The position numbers were made by a program, and so were the translations under genes. Below the pieces are notes generated by a model. That model made no database searches. It was not told where the DNA came from and worked only from the letters and a program-made list of their open reading frames with translations. A DNA stretch of 24,060 bases from a virus, in the IMG/VR virus record IMGVR_UViG_3300047557_004310, positions 1 through 24,060 of that record. One strand, given 5' to 3'. Of this stretch, positions 1 to 8,418 are shown in pieces. Within the stretch, counting starts at the first letter, position 1. Each line of letters opens with the position of its first letter.

Positions 1-20
1 ACAAAATACTTCTCGTCCAT
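1..20 (-). CDS. 5' end of a further gene in the virion block (partial)
   Basis: A minus-strand ATG at 18-20 opens a frame reading MDEKYF and runs off the left edge of the window. It begins 4 bases after the stop codon of the prohead protease gene, on the same strand, which is the spacing seen elsewhere in this block. In T4 the gene after gp21 encodes the gp22 scaffold, but six residues are too few to identify this protein. The call rests on position and on an open frame only. Confidence 0.4.
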
Positions 21-24
21 ATAA

Positions 25-744
25 TTATTTTCCTAAATAATGAGTAAGTTTTTTCATCAAGTCAATAGATTTATCCATTGGCTCAATTGATTTTTCACGG
101 TTCTTTTTTTCTTCTTCTAAGTTTTCTTCATATTTTGACCTATCGTCAGGATTGGTAAAAAGGTAAGCTCCAGGTGTTGACGGTGAAGACACTAAGTCAA
201 AACAAATTAATTCAAAATCGTCTTGTACTTCGTTTCTTTCTCCTACTTTTTTAAGTGAACCTACACCCCTCGATGATATACCAAGTGTAACTCCTTGTCT
301 CATTAAGTTTGCCGCCACATCTCCCTTGGATGAAACTATACCTCTTTCATGAAATCCTGGCGTAGTTAACAATTTTAATTTACCCATTAGAATATTTTTA
401 TCCCACCATATGTCTGTTATAAGATGTGAAACTCTATCTAAATCTATTAAGGATGACTCAGGGTGATTCAGTTCTGAAGTTGAAAGTCCTTTGGATATAA
501 TTTTTTTGTAATTATCCGCTTCTCTTTTGAGAATTTTTTCAGGGTAAAATCTACCATTTCTGTTTGGTGTATCGTATTTCTGAAGAACCGCATAGAATTC
601 AAAAGGATTTCTATAATCTAAATTTGCGGCTTCCTGTAAAACTTTTATATTTTTTTCATCTTTAGGTGAAACAAACCCAGCATCCATTTCAATCAAAATT
701 CCATGACCAAGTTCATTTGCTTCTAATATTCTCAAATTTTTCAT
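25..744 (-). CDS. Prohead core protease, T4 gp21-like
   Basis: This 239-residue protein looks like the T4 gp21 family of serine proteases that mature the capsid by cleaving scaffold and head proteins inside the prohead. Seen in the sequence: a likely catalytic histidine at residue 94 in the motif ELNHP, a likely catalytic serine at 157 or 158 in GISSRG, and the family-typical stretch FDLVSSPSTPGA at about 182-193. The last 40 residues are charged and probably helical, as expected of a self-cleaved tail. It lies downstream of terminase and portal on the same strand, as in T4-like head modules. The start at 744 is the only good one: a TATTTATC element lies 12 bases upstream. It is separated from the preceding gene by 26 bases. 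The family call is confident; the catalytic residues are assigned by motif, not by alignment. Confidence 0.88.
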   Translation of the reverse strand: MKNLRILEANELGHGILIEMDAGFVSPKDEKNIKVLQEAANLDYRNPFEFYAVLQKYDTPNRNGRFYPEKILKREADNYKKIISKGLSTSELNHPESSLIDLDRVSHLITDIWWDKNILMGKLKLLTTPGFHERGIVSSKGDVAANLMRQGVTLGISSRGVGSLKKVGERNEVQDDFELICFDLVSSPSTPGAYLFTNPDDRSKYEENLEEEKKNREKSIEPMDKSIDLMKKLTHYLGK

Positions 745-770
745 TAAGCTTTTTTAGATAAATATATTGG

Positions 771-1220
771 TTAGTCAACTTTATTAACCTCTGTCTTTTT
801 GGTTAGGGAAAATTCAAAGTACTTGTTGTTAGAAATATTATCTTTGAAAATAGATTTTATAACATTTTTGACTGAATCTTTAACCTCTTTGGATTTAAAA
901 TCCATTTCTGTTTTTACGTATAAATTTACTTCTAAGTTGAAAAAAGACTTTTTCCCTGACGCAATACCGCTTGTTCTCAAGTCTAAATCTACGATGCTTT
1001 GTTCTCTGAAATAATCAGTATTTATTGAGCTAAAAACTGAATGTTTTATTTCTCTACTCAATATACCAACAACTCTATTCCAATTGTCGGTATCATATTT
1101 AGGTGTTACCCAAGATTGTATGTTTATGTATAATGATTTTAAATTTTTGGAATCTACCGTTCCGTAACTAGATTTGATTGGAGTGAATAGCTTTAACTTT
1201 ACACTTTTTCCCTTCTTCAT
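771..1220 (-). CDS. Hypothetical protein between bS21 and the prohead protease
   Basis: I do not recognise this 149-residue basic protein. The N-terminus is Lys-rich (MKKGKSVKLK). A middle part, about 45-110, has alternating hydrophobic residues that suggest beta strands, and the C-terminal third is Lys-rich and helix-like. There is no signal peptide or membrane segment. It shares strand and direction with portal and protease and lies directly upstream of the protease gene, so a role in head assembly is plausible but inferred from position only. A plus-strand frame over the same bases (799-1014) is treated as a shadow, because the minus frame is longer and fits the operon. Confidence 0.7.
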   Translation of the reverse strand: MKKGKSVKLKLFTPIKSSYGTVDSKNLKSLYINIQSWVTPKYDTDNWNRVVGILSREIKHSVFSSINTDYFREQSIVDLDLRTSGIASGKKSFFNLEVNLYVKTEMDFKSKEVKDSVKNVIKSIFKDNISNNKYFEFSLTKKTEVNKVD

Positions 1221-1291
1221 TAATTTTCATGTTATGTAGTTTATTTTTATAAAAAATACCACATATAATCATGATAGTCAAAATTTTCTTG

Positions 1292-1310
1292 TAAATTTGA
1301 AATATTTGTA
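1292..1310 (+). promoter_or_regulatory. Possible promoter / start-region elements of the bS21 gene
   Basis: TAAATTTG at 1292-1299 matches the Bacteroidota -7 consensus TAnnTTTG. TATTTGTA at 1303-1310 is one base off the TATTTATA octamer found before many genes here and lies 4 bases before the ATG. No TTTG lies at the right distance upstream for a -33 box, and no Shine-Dalgarno sequence is visible. Confidence 0.35.
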
Positions 1311-1314
1311 ATAT

Positions 1315-1500
1315 ATGCTAATAGTCAACATTCAAAATACCGATAATCTTGAGAGAGCTTTAAAAACTTTGAAGTCAAAGGTAATTAAAACAAAACAAAA
1401 TCAGGAACTTCTTTATAGAAAGGAATACGTAAAACCTTCAGTAAAAAAGAGGAAAAATCTCTTAAAAGCGATTTATACAAATAAAGTTAAAAATTCTTAG
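1315..1500 (+). CDS. rpsU: Phage-encoded small ribosomal subunit protein bS21
   Basis: This 61-residue, strongly basic protein matches bS21 of the Bacteroidota along its length: an N-terminal beta segment MLIVNIQNTDNLERALK, then KTLKSKVIK, a conserved-looking ...EYVKPSVKKRKN stretch at about 37-48 (cellular homologues have xxxKPSVxxR), and a C-terminal helix LLKAIY. bS21 sits on the 30S platform near the 3' end of 16S rRNA. In Bacteroidota it helps to hide the anti-Shine-Dalgarno sequence, so a phage version could change start-site choice on host ribosomes. It is the only plus-strand gene inside the minus-strand virion block, and its stop overlaps the stop of the convergent gene at 1497 by 4 bases. 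Phage bS21 genes are known from other large phages. The family call comes from pattern recognition on a short protein. Confidence 0.85.
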   Translation: MLIVNIQNTDNLERALKTLKSKVIKTKQNQELLYRKEYVKPSVKKRKNLLKAIYTNKVKNS

Positions 1501-2195
1501 AGAGAACTTTCCAAGTTTTTAAGTTTCAAAAAATTCAATTGGTCGAATTTTTCATCTTTCAACTTGTTAATAGTCTCGTTAATTTTTGTCTTTACATCTC
1601 CTTCATTCTCATTTTCCAAAATAGATTGTAATTTGGAAATTGCGCTTGTTTTCAACTCTTCAAATTTACCCTCTAAGTTTTTGTTATCTTCAGAAACAAT
1701 TTGGAAAAATTCCTTTTTGGAATTTTCATCCATAGTTTCAATGTAATTCCTCAGAGTCTGATTTGCAATTTTTACCATTGAAGTCACGGGTATATTGATT
1801 GACTCCTTCATCGAACTTTTTTGTTCTTTCAAAACTGACTCAATACTCTTCTTTGCATTAATTCTATCTTTAATACTTGTATTCTTTGTATAAACTAAAG
1901 TATCAATGTGTTTGTAATTGTTTTCTACTTCTTCTTCCAATGACTTTGGAAGTTTGATTGAAGGTAGAATTCTTTGGAGTAGACTTACTCCTTCATCAAT
2001 AAATTCTTTGGCGTCAGACTCACTTAGTCCTTGTGGAGTACTTAATTGGTCGTAAAGGTTATAAACTTTAGAAATTGATTTATTATTCAAAACATTATGT
2101 TTGAATTCGCGTAGTCTTTTCTTAAACTCATTCTCATTTTTGTAAGACTCGAGAAGGTTTTTTTCGATGAGGGATTTGATTTGGCCGAAAGTCAT
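1497..2195 (-). CDS. Hypothetical coiled-coil protein downstream of portal
   Basis: I do not recognise this 232-residue protein. It is rich in Lys, Glu, Asn and Ser and almost wholly helix-like, with heptad-type stretches at about 1-40, 75-130 and 165-232. It has no cysteine-rich, membrane or signal segment. It follows the portal gene by 23 bases on the same strand and has an exact TATTTATA octamer 15 bases before its start. T4 carries small prohead core proteins (gp67, gp68) between portal and protease, so a scaffold or core role is possible. That is inference from position and helix content only. Confidence 0.75.
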   Translation of the reverse strand: MTFGQIKSLIEKNLLESYKNENEFKKRLREFKHNVLNNKSISKVYNLYDQLSTPQGLSESDAKEFIDEGVSLLQRILPSIKLPKSLEEEVENNYKHIDTLVYTKNTSIKDRINAKKSIESVLKEQKSSMKESINIPVTSMVKIANQTLRNYIETMDENSKKEFFQIVSEDNKNLEGKFEELKTSAISKLQSILENENEGDVKTKINETINKLKDEKFDQLNFLKLKNLESSL

Positions 2196-2210
2196 TTTAT
2201 TTATTTATCC

Positions 2211-2218
2211 TATAAATA
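2211..2218 (-). promoter_or_regulatory. TATTTATA octamer before the coiled-coil gene
   Basis: On the minus strand this reads TATTTATA, begins right after the portal stop codon and ends 15 bases before the ATG at 2195. It is one of seven exact copies placed in gene orientation upstream of starts in this window. Confidence 0.45.
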
Positions 2219-4057
2219 CTATGACTTTAACAACTTTTCAAGTTCCTTTTCAATTTCTCCCAAAGATTGTTGTGCATTACCTAAATCAATGGCTTTAGAC
2301 CTCTCAAAAAGACTATTTTCCAATAAAATATTCATGTCCTTTTTGGTTGATTCTGGTGTTACTGCCGCGGGTGCCTCACCCCCTGGTGGAGGTGGTGGTA
2401 ACGGTTCTTCACCCCCTGGTGGTGGAGGTGGTAGAGGAGCTCCTCCTAATTCTTCAGTACCTCCTGGTGTTGTTGCCGCTCCTGCAGTTGGTGTTCCACC
2501 TGAGGTACTTCCATATAATTTATCAATATTATCAAATAATCCTGTTTTACTGATTACTGTTGGTGTTGCTTTAAGTTCTTCACCTACAGCTCTTTCAATT
2601 CTTTGTTGTTGTAAATCAAGTCTAATTTCTTCATCTGACCAACCAAATATGTGTTTCTTAGCCCATGTTGATGATGTTGCTTGGATACCATTTCCAGGGT
2701 CTGCAACCAAATCTTTATACAACAATATTTTTTCTTTCCAAACGTCAATTTTAAGAAGGTCGGCTTGAGTTGACGGGTTAGTTAATCCAAGAGTGAAGTT
2801 TTGTAATTCATCTTCAAAACCTAAGAGGAATAGGTGTACGATGGCGATTTTATTAAGTTCTGCCAACATACTTTTTTGGATTCTATTAATTGTTCTCGCG
2901 AATCTGATATCTTGTAGAGACAAGTTTTTACCATCACCTACAACTTCTTCGAAACCTAAAAATGCTTTAGGAACACGAAGAGCGGTCAATAATTTCTTCT
3001 GAATATATTCGATATCCGCAATCTCTGATAAGTTTGTGGCACCTGGTAAAGTTGTAATTGGGTCAGGTGCTGCAGGGTCACGTACAGGAATGAAATAATC
3101 TTGGTCAACCGCCATCTGATTAAATCTCATATCAACGTTACCTGTCTTTGAGTCAACAATTTGTTCTCTCTTAAACTTGTTTGCAACACGTTGTACGTAT
3201 GCCTCAACATCATCGTCGTTCATATTTCCAACAAATACTTTGAACATTCTTCTTTCAGGTGCTCTTGAGGTACGATAAATTAACATCGCATCTTCAGATA
3301 ACAAAAGTTGTTTCCAAATGCGTCTTGCTTTTTCCAACATAGAAGTTCCATAAGGGAGTTTTCTATCGTCACCTAAAAGTCTAAAGTGAGCAATTTCCCA
3401 GGATTGGAATTCCATATTCTTATTCTTCCAAGTGAAATGTAAGGCTTTCTTATCTTTGTCTAATTCCTGTGTGATATCAACAGAAATTTTTGCACTAACC
3501 CCAACTTCGTGTCTTTCAATTTCAATTGTTGGTAGCTGTTGGCATCCAACTACCCCTTTTTCAGGGTCTAATTTTAGGTATACAAAGTTATCACCATACT
3601 TACATGTGTTTCTTGTCCACATTGGTAAGTTAGTATTGATATCAAGATTGTTGTTGAATAAATCGGCTAATACCCCTTTTATCCTTTTAGATTCAGAGTA
3701 GATTTGTAGTATGAAACCATCTTCGTTTGTTGTTGTAGATTCTTCTGCGTAGATATCTAATGCTGCGGAAATTTCAGGAGTATACTCCATAGACTCGTAG
3801 TCGTACTGAGCCGATAAACGAGTTGGTTCATAGTAGATGGCTTGAGAATAAAGATTGTTTTCAACCTTTGCCCATTGATTAGTGAGATAGTAAGTTTGTT
3901 GCGCTTGCAACTTCTCCATCTCATACTCTTCCCTACTTTTAGTACGTAGTAATTCCTTTTTATCAAACTTGAATGTTGGATAATCTTGTCCGAGTAATGA
4001 GTTGGGACCAAATGTTTGTGATAACCTCTGCCAAACCGTTAAATTCTTTTCAGCCAT
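2219..4057 (-). CDS. Portal vertex protein, T4 gp20-like
   Basis: This 612-residue protein is a T4-type portal, the ring at the unique capsid vertex through which DNA is packaged and to which the neck attaches. Seen in the sequence: an N-terminal region with QWAKVENNLYSQA at about 61-73, the family-typical YRTSRAPERRMFKVFVGNM at 261-279, and a helical crown-like region through about 500. T4 gp20 is about 524 residues; here the extra length is a Gly/Pro-rich segment at about 515-570 with two PPPPPPGG-type blocks, followed by a charged helical tail (572-612). At DNA level that segment holds two near-identical copies of a CACCCCCTGGTGG unit. The gene follows terminase on the same strand after a 37-base gap holding an exact TATTTATA octamer. 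Confidence 0.93.
   Translation of the reverse strand: MAEKNLTVWQRLSQTFGPNSLLGQDYPTFKFDKKELLRTKSREEYEMEKLQAQQTYYLTNQWAKVENNLYSQAIYYEPTRLSAQYDYESMEYTPEISAALDIYAEESTTTNEDGFILQIYSESKRIKGVLADLFNNNLDINTNLPMWTRNTCKYGDNFVYLKLDPEKGVVGCQQLPTIEIERHEVGVSAKISVDITQELDKDKKALHFTWKNKNMEFQSWEIAHFRLLGDDRKLPYGTSMLEKARRIWKQLLLSEDAMLIYRTSRAPERRMFKVFVGNMNDDDVEAYVQRVANKFKREQIVDSKTGNVDMRFNQMAVDQDYFIPVRDPAAPDPITTLPGATNLSEIADIEYIQKKLLTALRVPKAFLGFEEVVGDGKNLSLQDIRFARTINRIQKSMLAELNKIAIVHLFLLGFEDELQNFTLGLTNPSTQADLLKIDVWKEKILLYKDLVADPGNGIQATSSTWAKKHIFGWSDEEIRLDLQQQRIERAVGEELKATPTVISKTGLFDNIDKLYGSTSGGTPTAGAATTPGGTEELGGAPLPPPPPGGEEPLPPPPPGGEAPAAVTPESTKKDMNILLENSLFERSKAIDLGNAQQSLGEIEKELEKLLKS
2376..2436. repeat. Tandem Pro/Gly-coding repeat inside the portal gene
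   Basis: Two adjacent copies of a roughly 30-base unit starting TCACCCCCTGGTGG encode the two PPPPPPGG(E) blocks of the portal C-terminal extension. Such repeats expand and contract easily and probably form a flexible linker. Confidence 0.7.
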
Positions 4058-4085
4058 ATTACAATTTTACTTCTTACCTTGATAA

Positions 4086-4093
4086 TATAAATA
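4086..4093 (-). promoter_or_regulatory. TATTTATA octamer before the portal gene
   Basis: An exact TATTTATA in minus-strand orientation lies 28 bases before the portal ATG, in the 37-base gap after the terminase stop. The longer spacing would suit a promoter -10-like element with a short leader. Confidence 0.45.
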
Positions 4094-4094
4094 G

Positions 4095-5852
4095 TTATTT
4101 GGCACCAAATAACCACCCATATTTTTGGTAGTCCTGTTTAGTAGGACCTTGGGAATTTGGGTTTTGTCTACCCATTTGTGGGACCATTGGGTTGAAAAAT
4201 TCAGAGGTATTTTTGTTTTCATTGATAGCTGTCGACCAAGAATTCAACATAGCCTTTGTATGGTTTACAACTTTCTGTAATGATTGGAAGGATTTTTCTC
4301 CGATGTAGATAGCCATAGACATTGCCATTATACAATCATCGTGATGTCCTTTTTGGTGGTCAGGTCTTCCATTAACATAAATGAAAGTATTCATTTCATT
4401 GTACAATCTATGAGAGTAAGTTTTAAATCCATGTCTTACGGCTTCTTCAAATGCAGAGATAATTTGTACTCTTTTTGAGTTGAAATTTATTCCTGGAATT
4501 TTCTCATTCAGTTTTGGGTCCCATTTCCACTTTTTTGATGGGTCAACATTATCTACATATAAACCTGATGGATAGGACATCTCTTGCATTTTTCTAGCGG
4601 TTGAAACACCCATACCTCCTGTAATATCAATCACACAAAATGCATTATACATTGAACCCCATTTGAATGCAATTTCAGCAATTACATCAGGTGGAACCTT
4701 ACCTACATACTCCAAAACCTGTTCTCTTTCATCAAAATCAATGATTTCAATACAAGAGAAATCTTCCGAGTCTCCTCTTGAAACGTCCACCCCCATCACA
4801 TACTTGTGACTATTTTCAGGTTCTTTGAAAATCCAAAGGGAACCACCCATCAATTTTGCGGATGGTTCTCTGAGTTGGTTTTTGGCTATAGTTTGCATCA
4901 ACTCAGATTCAAAAACGTTATCACCTGAACCCAAGAAGTTACATTCCAATTCCTGCGCAACTTTTCTCCTATCAAATTTGAGTTTTTTGACCATTCCTTC
5001 AAACCAAGCTGAACAAGGTTTGTAACCCTTTTCAATGTAATCTGTTGTTATTGAATGGTCTCTTTCATAAGGATTATCAATAGATAAATCTACAACAGTA
5101 TCTGAGGGATAGTCTTCTCTATTCAATAAGAAATGAACCAAATCATTAGTTTTGACCATGTACAAATCACGAGTATATCGTGGGTCACGATACCAAAACA
5201 TTTCTGAGATTTTAAACTCATTCATGTTTCTTAAGGCTTGGTCGTAGATATCGTAATAGATTGCATCGTAACCGTTTGGTGTAGATATCACAATAACCTT
5301 ACCACCTGTAGAAAGTGATGCCATACAGGCAGACCAGAAATCATTATCCGCCTCAATGAACGCCGCCTCATCAAAAATCAAAATTGTGGGGGTATAACCA
5401 CGAAGTGCGTCTTTTGAAGTTGCAACCGCTTTTACCTCACAGTCATTTGTTAATTTGAAATGTCTTTGTGAATTTTTTTCCGCAGAAAAACCAACACCAA
5501 CCCAAGAAGGCCACTGTTCAGTAAACCCTCTAACTTTATTAGCCATTTCAACTGATGTGTCTAGTTTGTTGGCAATTATTAGTATTTTTTCAGGTTTGTT
5601 TTTCTTTGCGAAGACGAGTTTTTTTGAAGCCCATGCTGCGGTGACTGTAGAAACACCTGCCTGTCTATATTTTAGGGCAATATTTTCGTTGTAGTTATCG
5701 TAGTCTTCAATTAGTGAAACTTGGTCAGGAAACAAATCTAATGGGACATATTTCTGAACTGTGTTGTCGTAAGTCTGTAAATAGGTTTTTAATGCATAAG
5801 GAGTACTCCTCATGCATTTTGTAACCTCTATAATTAATTGTTCTTTAGTCAC
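4095..5852 (-). CDS. Terminase large subunit, T4 gp17-like
   Basis: This 585-residue protein is the DNA-packaging motor: an N-terminal ATPase that docks on the portal and a C-terminal nuclease that cuts concatemeric DNA. Seen in the sequence: a deviant Walker A, KYRQAGVST at 61-69, as is usual for gp17; Walker B ILIFDE at 157-162; the coupling motif STPNG at 190-194; and an RNase H-like nuclease with acidic residues in GVDVSRGD (D356), VIDITGG (D409) and HHDDCIMAMS (D505/D506). The length is close to T4 gp17 (610). It starts 8 bases after the stop of the preceding acidic-protein gene and precedes portal directly. The T4 sheath and tube genes (gp18, gp19), which lie between gp17 and gp20 in T4, are not here. 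Confidence 0.96.
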   Translation of the reverse strand: MTKEQLIIEVTKCMRSTPYALKTYLQTYDNTVQKYVPLDLFPDQVSLIEDYDNYNENIALKYRQAGVSTVTAAWASKKLVFAKKNKPEKILIIANKLDTSVEMANKVRGFTEQWPSWVGVGFSAEKNSQRHFKLTNDCEVKAVATSKDALRGYTPTILIFDEAAFIEADNDFWSACMASLSTGGKVIVISTPNGYDAIYYDIYDQALRNMNEFKISEMFWYRDPRYTRDLYMVKTNDLVHFLLNREDYPSDTVVDLSIDNPYERDHSITTDYIEKGYKPCSAWFEGMVKKLKFDRRKVAQELECNFLGSGDNVFESELMQTIAKNQLREPSAKLMGGSLWIFKEPENSHKYVMGVDVSRGDSEDFSCIEIIDFDEREQVLEYVGKVPPDVIAEIAFKWGSMYNAFCVIDITGGMGVSTARKMQEMSYPSGLYVDNVDPSKKWKWDPKLNEKIPGINFNSKRVQIISAFEEAVRHGFKTYSHRLYNEMNTFIYVNGRPDHQKGHHDDCIMAMSMAIYIGEKSFQSLQKVVNHTKAMLNSWSTAINENKNTSEFFNPMVPQMGRQNPNSQGPTKQDYQKYGWLFGAK

Positions 5853-5860
5853 TATGTGGA

Positions 5861-7165
5861 TTATTTAGGCATCGATATACCTAAACCACCTAAGAAATCA
5901 TCCAAATCATCCTCATCGTCCTCATCCTCAGAGTCTGAACCATTCTCTTCCTTGTAGTCATCATACTCTCTTTTGAGTTCTTGAGCCTCTTTCATAATTT
6001 CATCGAATCTTTGTGTAGCCTTTTTGACTTTGGATTGGTCTTCGGAAATAGCATTTCCTATAATCTCTAAAAATTCTTCGGCAGGTATTTGGTATAACTG
6101 AATGTGAAACCAGTTTATCAGACCTTTGTTTTCGTCGTCAAACATTGCATCAGGTAACGCAAATCTAATTTTTTCAACAATTTCAGGACCTATTCTCAAT
6201 TGCATTGGTTCGTTTGAAAGTATATCTACTTGACCTTGAACCTTTTGTCTCATGCCTTGGTCTTGAGGTAAACCATATCTACCTTTGGCTTCTTCAACAC
6301 CTTTGATAATTTCATGGCATAAAATTGGAAACATCATACCGAAAGCTTTAATAACGGTATCAGGTTTTTCTTCTGAACCTTCACCATCTTCTTCATCATC
6401 AGGGTCACTATCACTTAATTCAACTTTTCCTGCAACTCCTTGACCTGTTTGACTCATCATCTCAATCATTTGCTCCATAGTGAAATAAAGGAAATCATTG
6501 ATTGCCATTATACCCAAATAATCTCTGTATAGAGAAGGGTCAATGGCATCAAGTCTAGCCTTTACCTCAGGTTTTTGAAAAAGATAGTGTCCTTTCTTTG
6601 CAGCACCTTGGATGATTGCATTAATGATATTTCTCTTATGTTTTTCCAATTCCAAAATCTCCTCATCAGTCAAATCTTCAACATCAAAAGATGGAATAGA
6701 TAGTTTTGCTTTTTCCTCATCCTCTTCTTCCTCATCATCTTCATCAGGTTGGTATCTGAAATTGGATGTATCTATTGGGGCTCTATTCAAATAAGGTTCG
6801 ATTGTAAACCAATCTTCAGGTATCTGTAACTCATCTAAAGAAGCCTCAACAGCTAATTGTTCAAGTTCGTCTCTGTGTCTACTCTCAATTCTCATGATGT
6901 TAGGAACACGACTCATCATTTCTTGATAAATCATTTGTTGAATTTGTTTTGAACCTATATTCTGATTTCCTGTGACTTGCTTCAATTTATCAGCAACTTT
7001 ACCAAATCTGGAGCTCACCAATCTCTGAACGTCAGAAACACCCTTTTTCATGGATGGATTTTTAGCATATAAACCTTCTGGGTCTCCAAGTTTCCTTTCC
7101 AAATTTGGGTCCATTCTTTCGGGTCTATCCCCGTAATTGATTTGTTCTTTTAACTTCTTTGCCAT
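5861..7165 (-). CDS. Hypothetical acidic protein upstream of terminase
   Basis: I do not recognise this 434-residue protein. It has three highly acidic patches, at about 141-153 (EDDEEEEDEE-type), 243-257 and 413-428, separated by helix-rich segments. One segment, about 175-240, holds the repeated hydrophobic pattern of a folded domain. No membrane segment or signal peptide is seen. Its start is 1 base after the stop of the preceding gene, and its stop is 8 bases before terminase, so it is almost surely co-expressed with the packaging genes. It could be a head, neck or packaging accessory protein; the T4 small terminase (gp16) is far shorter (about 164 residues), so equating the two would be unsupported. 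Confidence 0.8.
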   Translation of the reverse strand: MAKKLKEQINYGDRPERMDPNLERKLGDPEGLYAKNPSMKKGVSDVQRLVSSRFGKVADKLKQVTGNQNIGSKQIQQMIYQEMMSRVPNIMRIESRHRDELEQLAVEASLDELQIPEDWFTIEPYLNRAPIDTSNFRYQPDEDDEEEEDEEKAKLSIPSFDVEDLTDEEILELEKHKRNIINAIIQGAAKKGHYLFQKPEVKARLDAIDPSLYRDYLGIMAINDFLYFTMEQMIEMMSQTGQGVAGKVELSDSDPDDEEDGEGSEEKPDTVIKAFGMMFPILCHEIIKGVEEAKGRYGLPQDQGMRQKVQGQVDILSNEPMQLRIGPEIVEKIRFALPDAMFDDENKGLINWFHIQLYQIPAEEFLEIIGNAISEDQSKVKKATQRFDEIMKEAQELKREYDDYKEENGSDSEDEDDEDDLDDFLGGLGISMPK

Positions 7166-7166
7166 C

Positions 7167-8033
7167 TTATTTTTCTAATAATTTCATAATCAAATCCATT
7201 ACTTCATCTTTAGCAACTTCAGGGGATACCCTTTTCGCTTTTGGTGCAGGATTTTCACCAGGATTTGGATTCTTACCAGGATGTTTAGGTCTCGGTCTTG
7301 GGTCTGGTTTACCAGGTTTTGTTGTTGGTTTCGTACCAGGTGCTGGTTTTGTTGGAGCCGTTGCAGGTCCCGCTTCAGAAAGATATTTTACTAAATCACC
7401 TTTAGTAATTCTTGGTGGTAAATTTTTTTCTACAATTTTCATGATTTCATTTTCGAGAAATAAAGATACAGGATTTTTACCTTCTTTCAAAGATTTTTTT
7501 ACGTCCTTCACACATCTTTCATACTTGTTTTTTTCCTTAGCTGACCACATGTGCCTTTCTCTTGTACCAAATTCTTTACCTAATTGAGCAGTACAAATAG
7601 CCCAAGGATTCTGTTCTTTTTTCTTTTCCTCCGACATACCCATCATATTTCTGTTATTGTCTGAATCATCATCCATACCGTCAGGTGCCATATCATTAGC
7701 GTCGTGTGGTGCATCTTGACCTGTAAGGTTTTGGAGTGCGTCAGCACCTAAAGCATTTTTGTTTGTAACATCATCCGTCTCATCCTCAGTCATTTCAGTT
7801 TCCGTTGTTACAATTACCTCTTTGGTGTTAGGGTCAGTAGACACCATAACATTGCCAACTTTTCCACCCTTAGGTCCTACTTTGTAAGTTTTTTTTGTTG
7901 GGACTTCTGTTACTTGTTCAGAAATAACCAATTTTTTATAAAGTGTTTCAATCTGTGATTCATTCAATTTTGAAACAGTTTTGGCTGATAGGCCTCTTTC
8001 AATCAATTCGTATGCTTTAATGTTATTTTTCAT
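7167..8033 (-). CDS. Hypothetical protein with Pro/Lys-rich linker
   Basis: I do not recognise this protein of about 288 residues. I chose the ATG at 8031-8033 over the one at 8049-8051: it shortens the overlap with the upstream gene from 29 to 11 bases and follows the purine-rich stretch AAAGAGGTTT. The N-terminus (MKNNIKAYELIERGLSAKTV) looks like a short helical domain. A middle domain contains PWAICTAQLG and YERCVKDVKK, a pair of cysteine-bearing segments. A Pro/Lys/Gly-rich linker follows at about 227-266, then a final short helix (VMDLIMKLLEK). The arrangement of small domains joined by low-complexity linkers resembles its neighbours in this block. It probably belongs to the virion, by context only. 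Confidence 0.78.
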   Translation of the reverse strand: MKNNIKAYELIERGLSAKTVSKLNESQIETLYKKLVISEQVTEVPTKKTYKVGPKGGKVGNVMVSTDPNTKEVIVTTETEMTEDETDDVTNKNALGADALQNLTGQDAPHDANDMAPDGMDDDSDNNRNMMGMSEEKKKEQNPWAICTAQLGKEFGTRERHMWSAKEKNKYERCVKDVKKSLKEGKNPVSLFLENEIMKIVEKNLPPRITKGDLVKYLSEAGPATAPTKPAPGTKPTTKPGKPDPRPRPKHPGKNPNPGENPAPKAKRVSPEVAKDEVMDLIMKLLEK

Positions 8034-8418
8034 AAACCTCTTTCTTTTCAAATTCTAAGATTAAATCTCTTTCATAGAGTTTATCTTTTATTTCTTGTTC
8101 TGTCTGACCGAATCTGAATACTAATCTTCCTTTGTTATTCTCATCTTCGGATTCCCAGGCTAACGCAACTACATCATCCATTGCGTCCATTATAGAAAAA
8201 AAATCGGAGTTCTGAATCAATTCCAATTTTATATCGGTATTTCTCAGAACTCCCACTTTTTTGATATATTTTAACTCGGGTGGAGTTGGATAACCATTTG
8301 ATGGTTTGCTCTCCCAAGAATCTCCCCAAACGTCTGTTGTATCCGAGAAAATGAATTCGTAAAGATTATCTCCTTTATAGTTAGGTCCTAATCCATTTAC
8401 GTATATCAATTTACTCAT
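8023..8418 (-). CDS. Hypothetical protein in the virion block
   Basis: I do not recognise this 131-residue protein. It starts MSKLIYVNGLGPNYKGDNLYEFIFSD in part, has many aromatic residues and alternating hydrophobic residues that suggest a beta-rich fold, and ends in a charged helix. Its ATG overlaps the TGA stop of the upstream gene in the form ATGA (8415-8418), and its own end overlaps the next gene by 11 bases, so the three genes are probably translationally coupled. A compact virion component is likely from context. Confidence 0.78.
   Translation of the reverse strand: MSKLIYVNGLGPNYKGDNLYEFIFSDTTDVWGDSWESKPSNGYPTPPELKYIKKVGVLRNTDIKLELIQNSDFFSIMDAMDDVVALAWESEDENNKGRLVFRFGQTEQEIKDKLYERDLILEFEKKEVYEK

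Noticed and set aside
2181-2768. Plus-strand gene of 195 codons opposite the portal C-terminus
   Set aside because: It is antisense to the Pro/Gly repeat of a confidently identified portal gene and has no independent coding signs.
7159-7587. Plus-strand gene of 142 codons
   Set aside because: It is antisense to the Pro/Lys-rich linker of the minus-strand gene. Its Gly/Phe-rich product is what the opposite strand of such a repeat gives.
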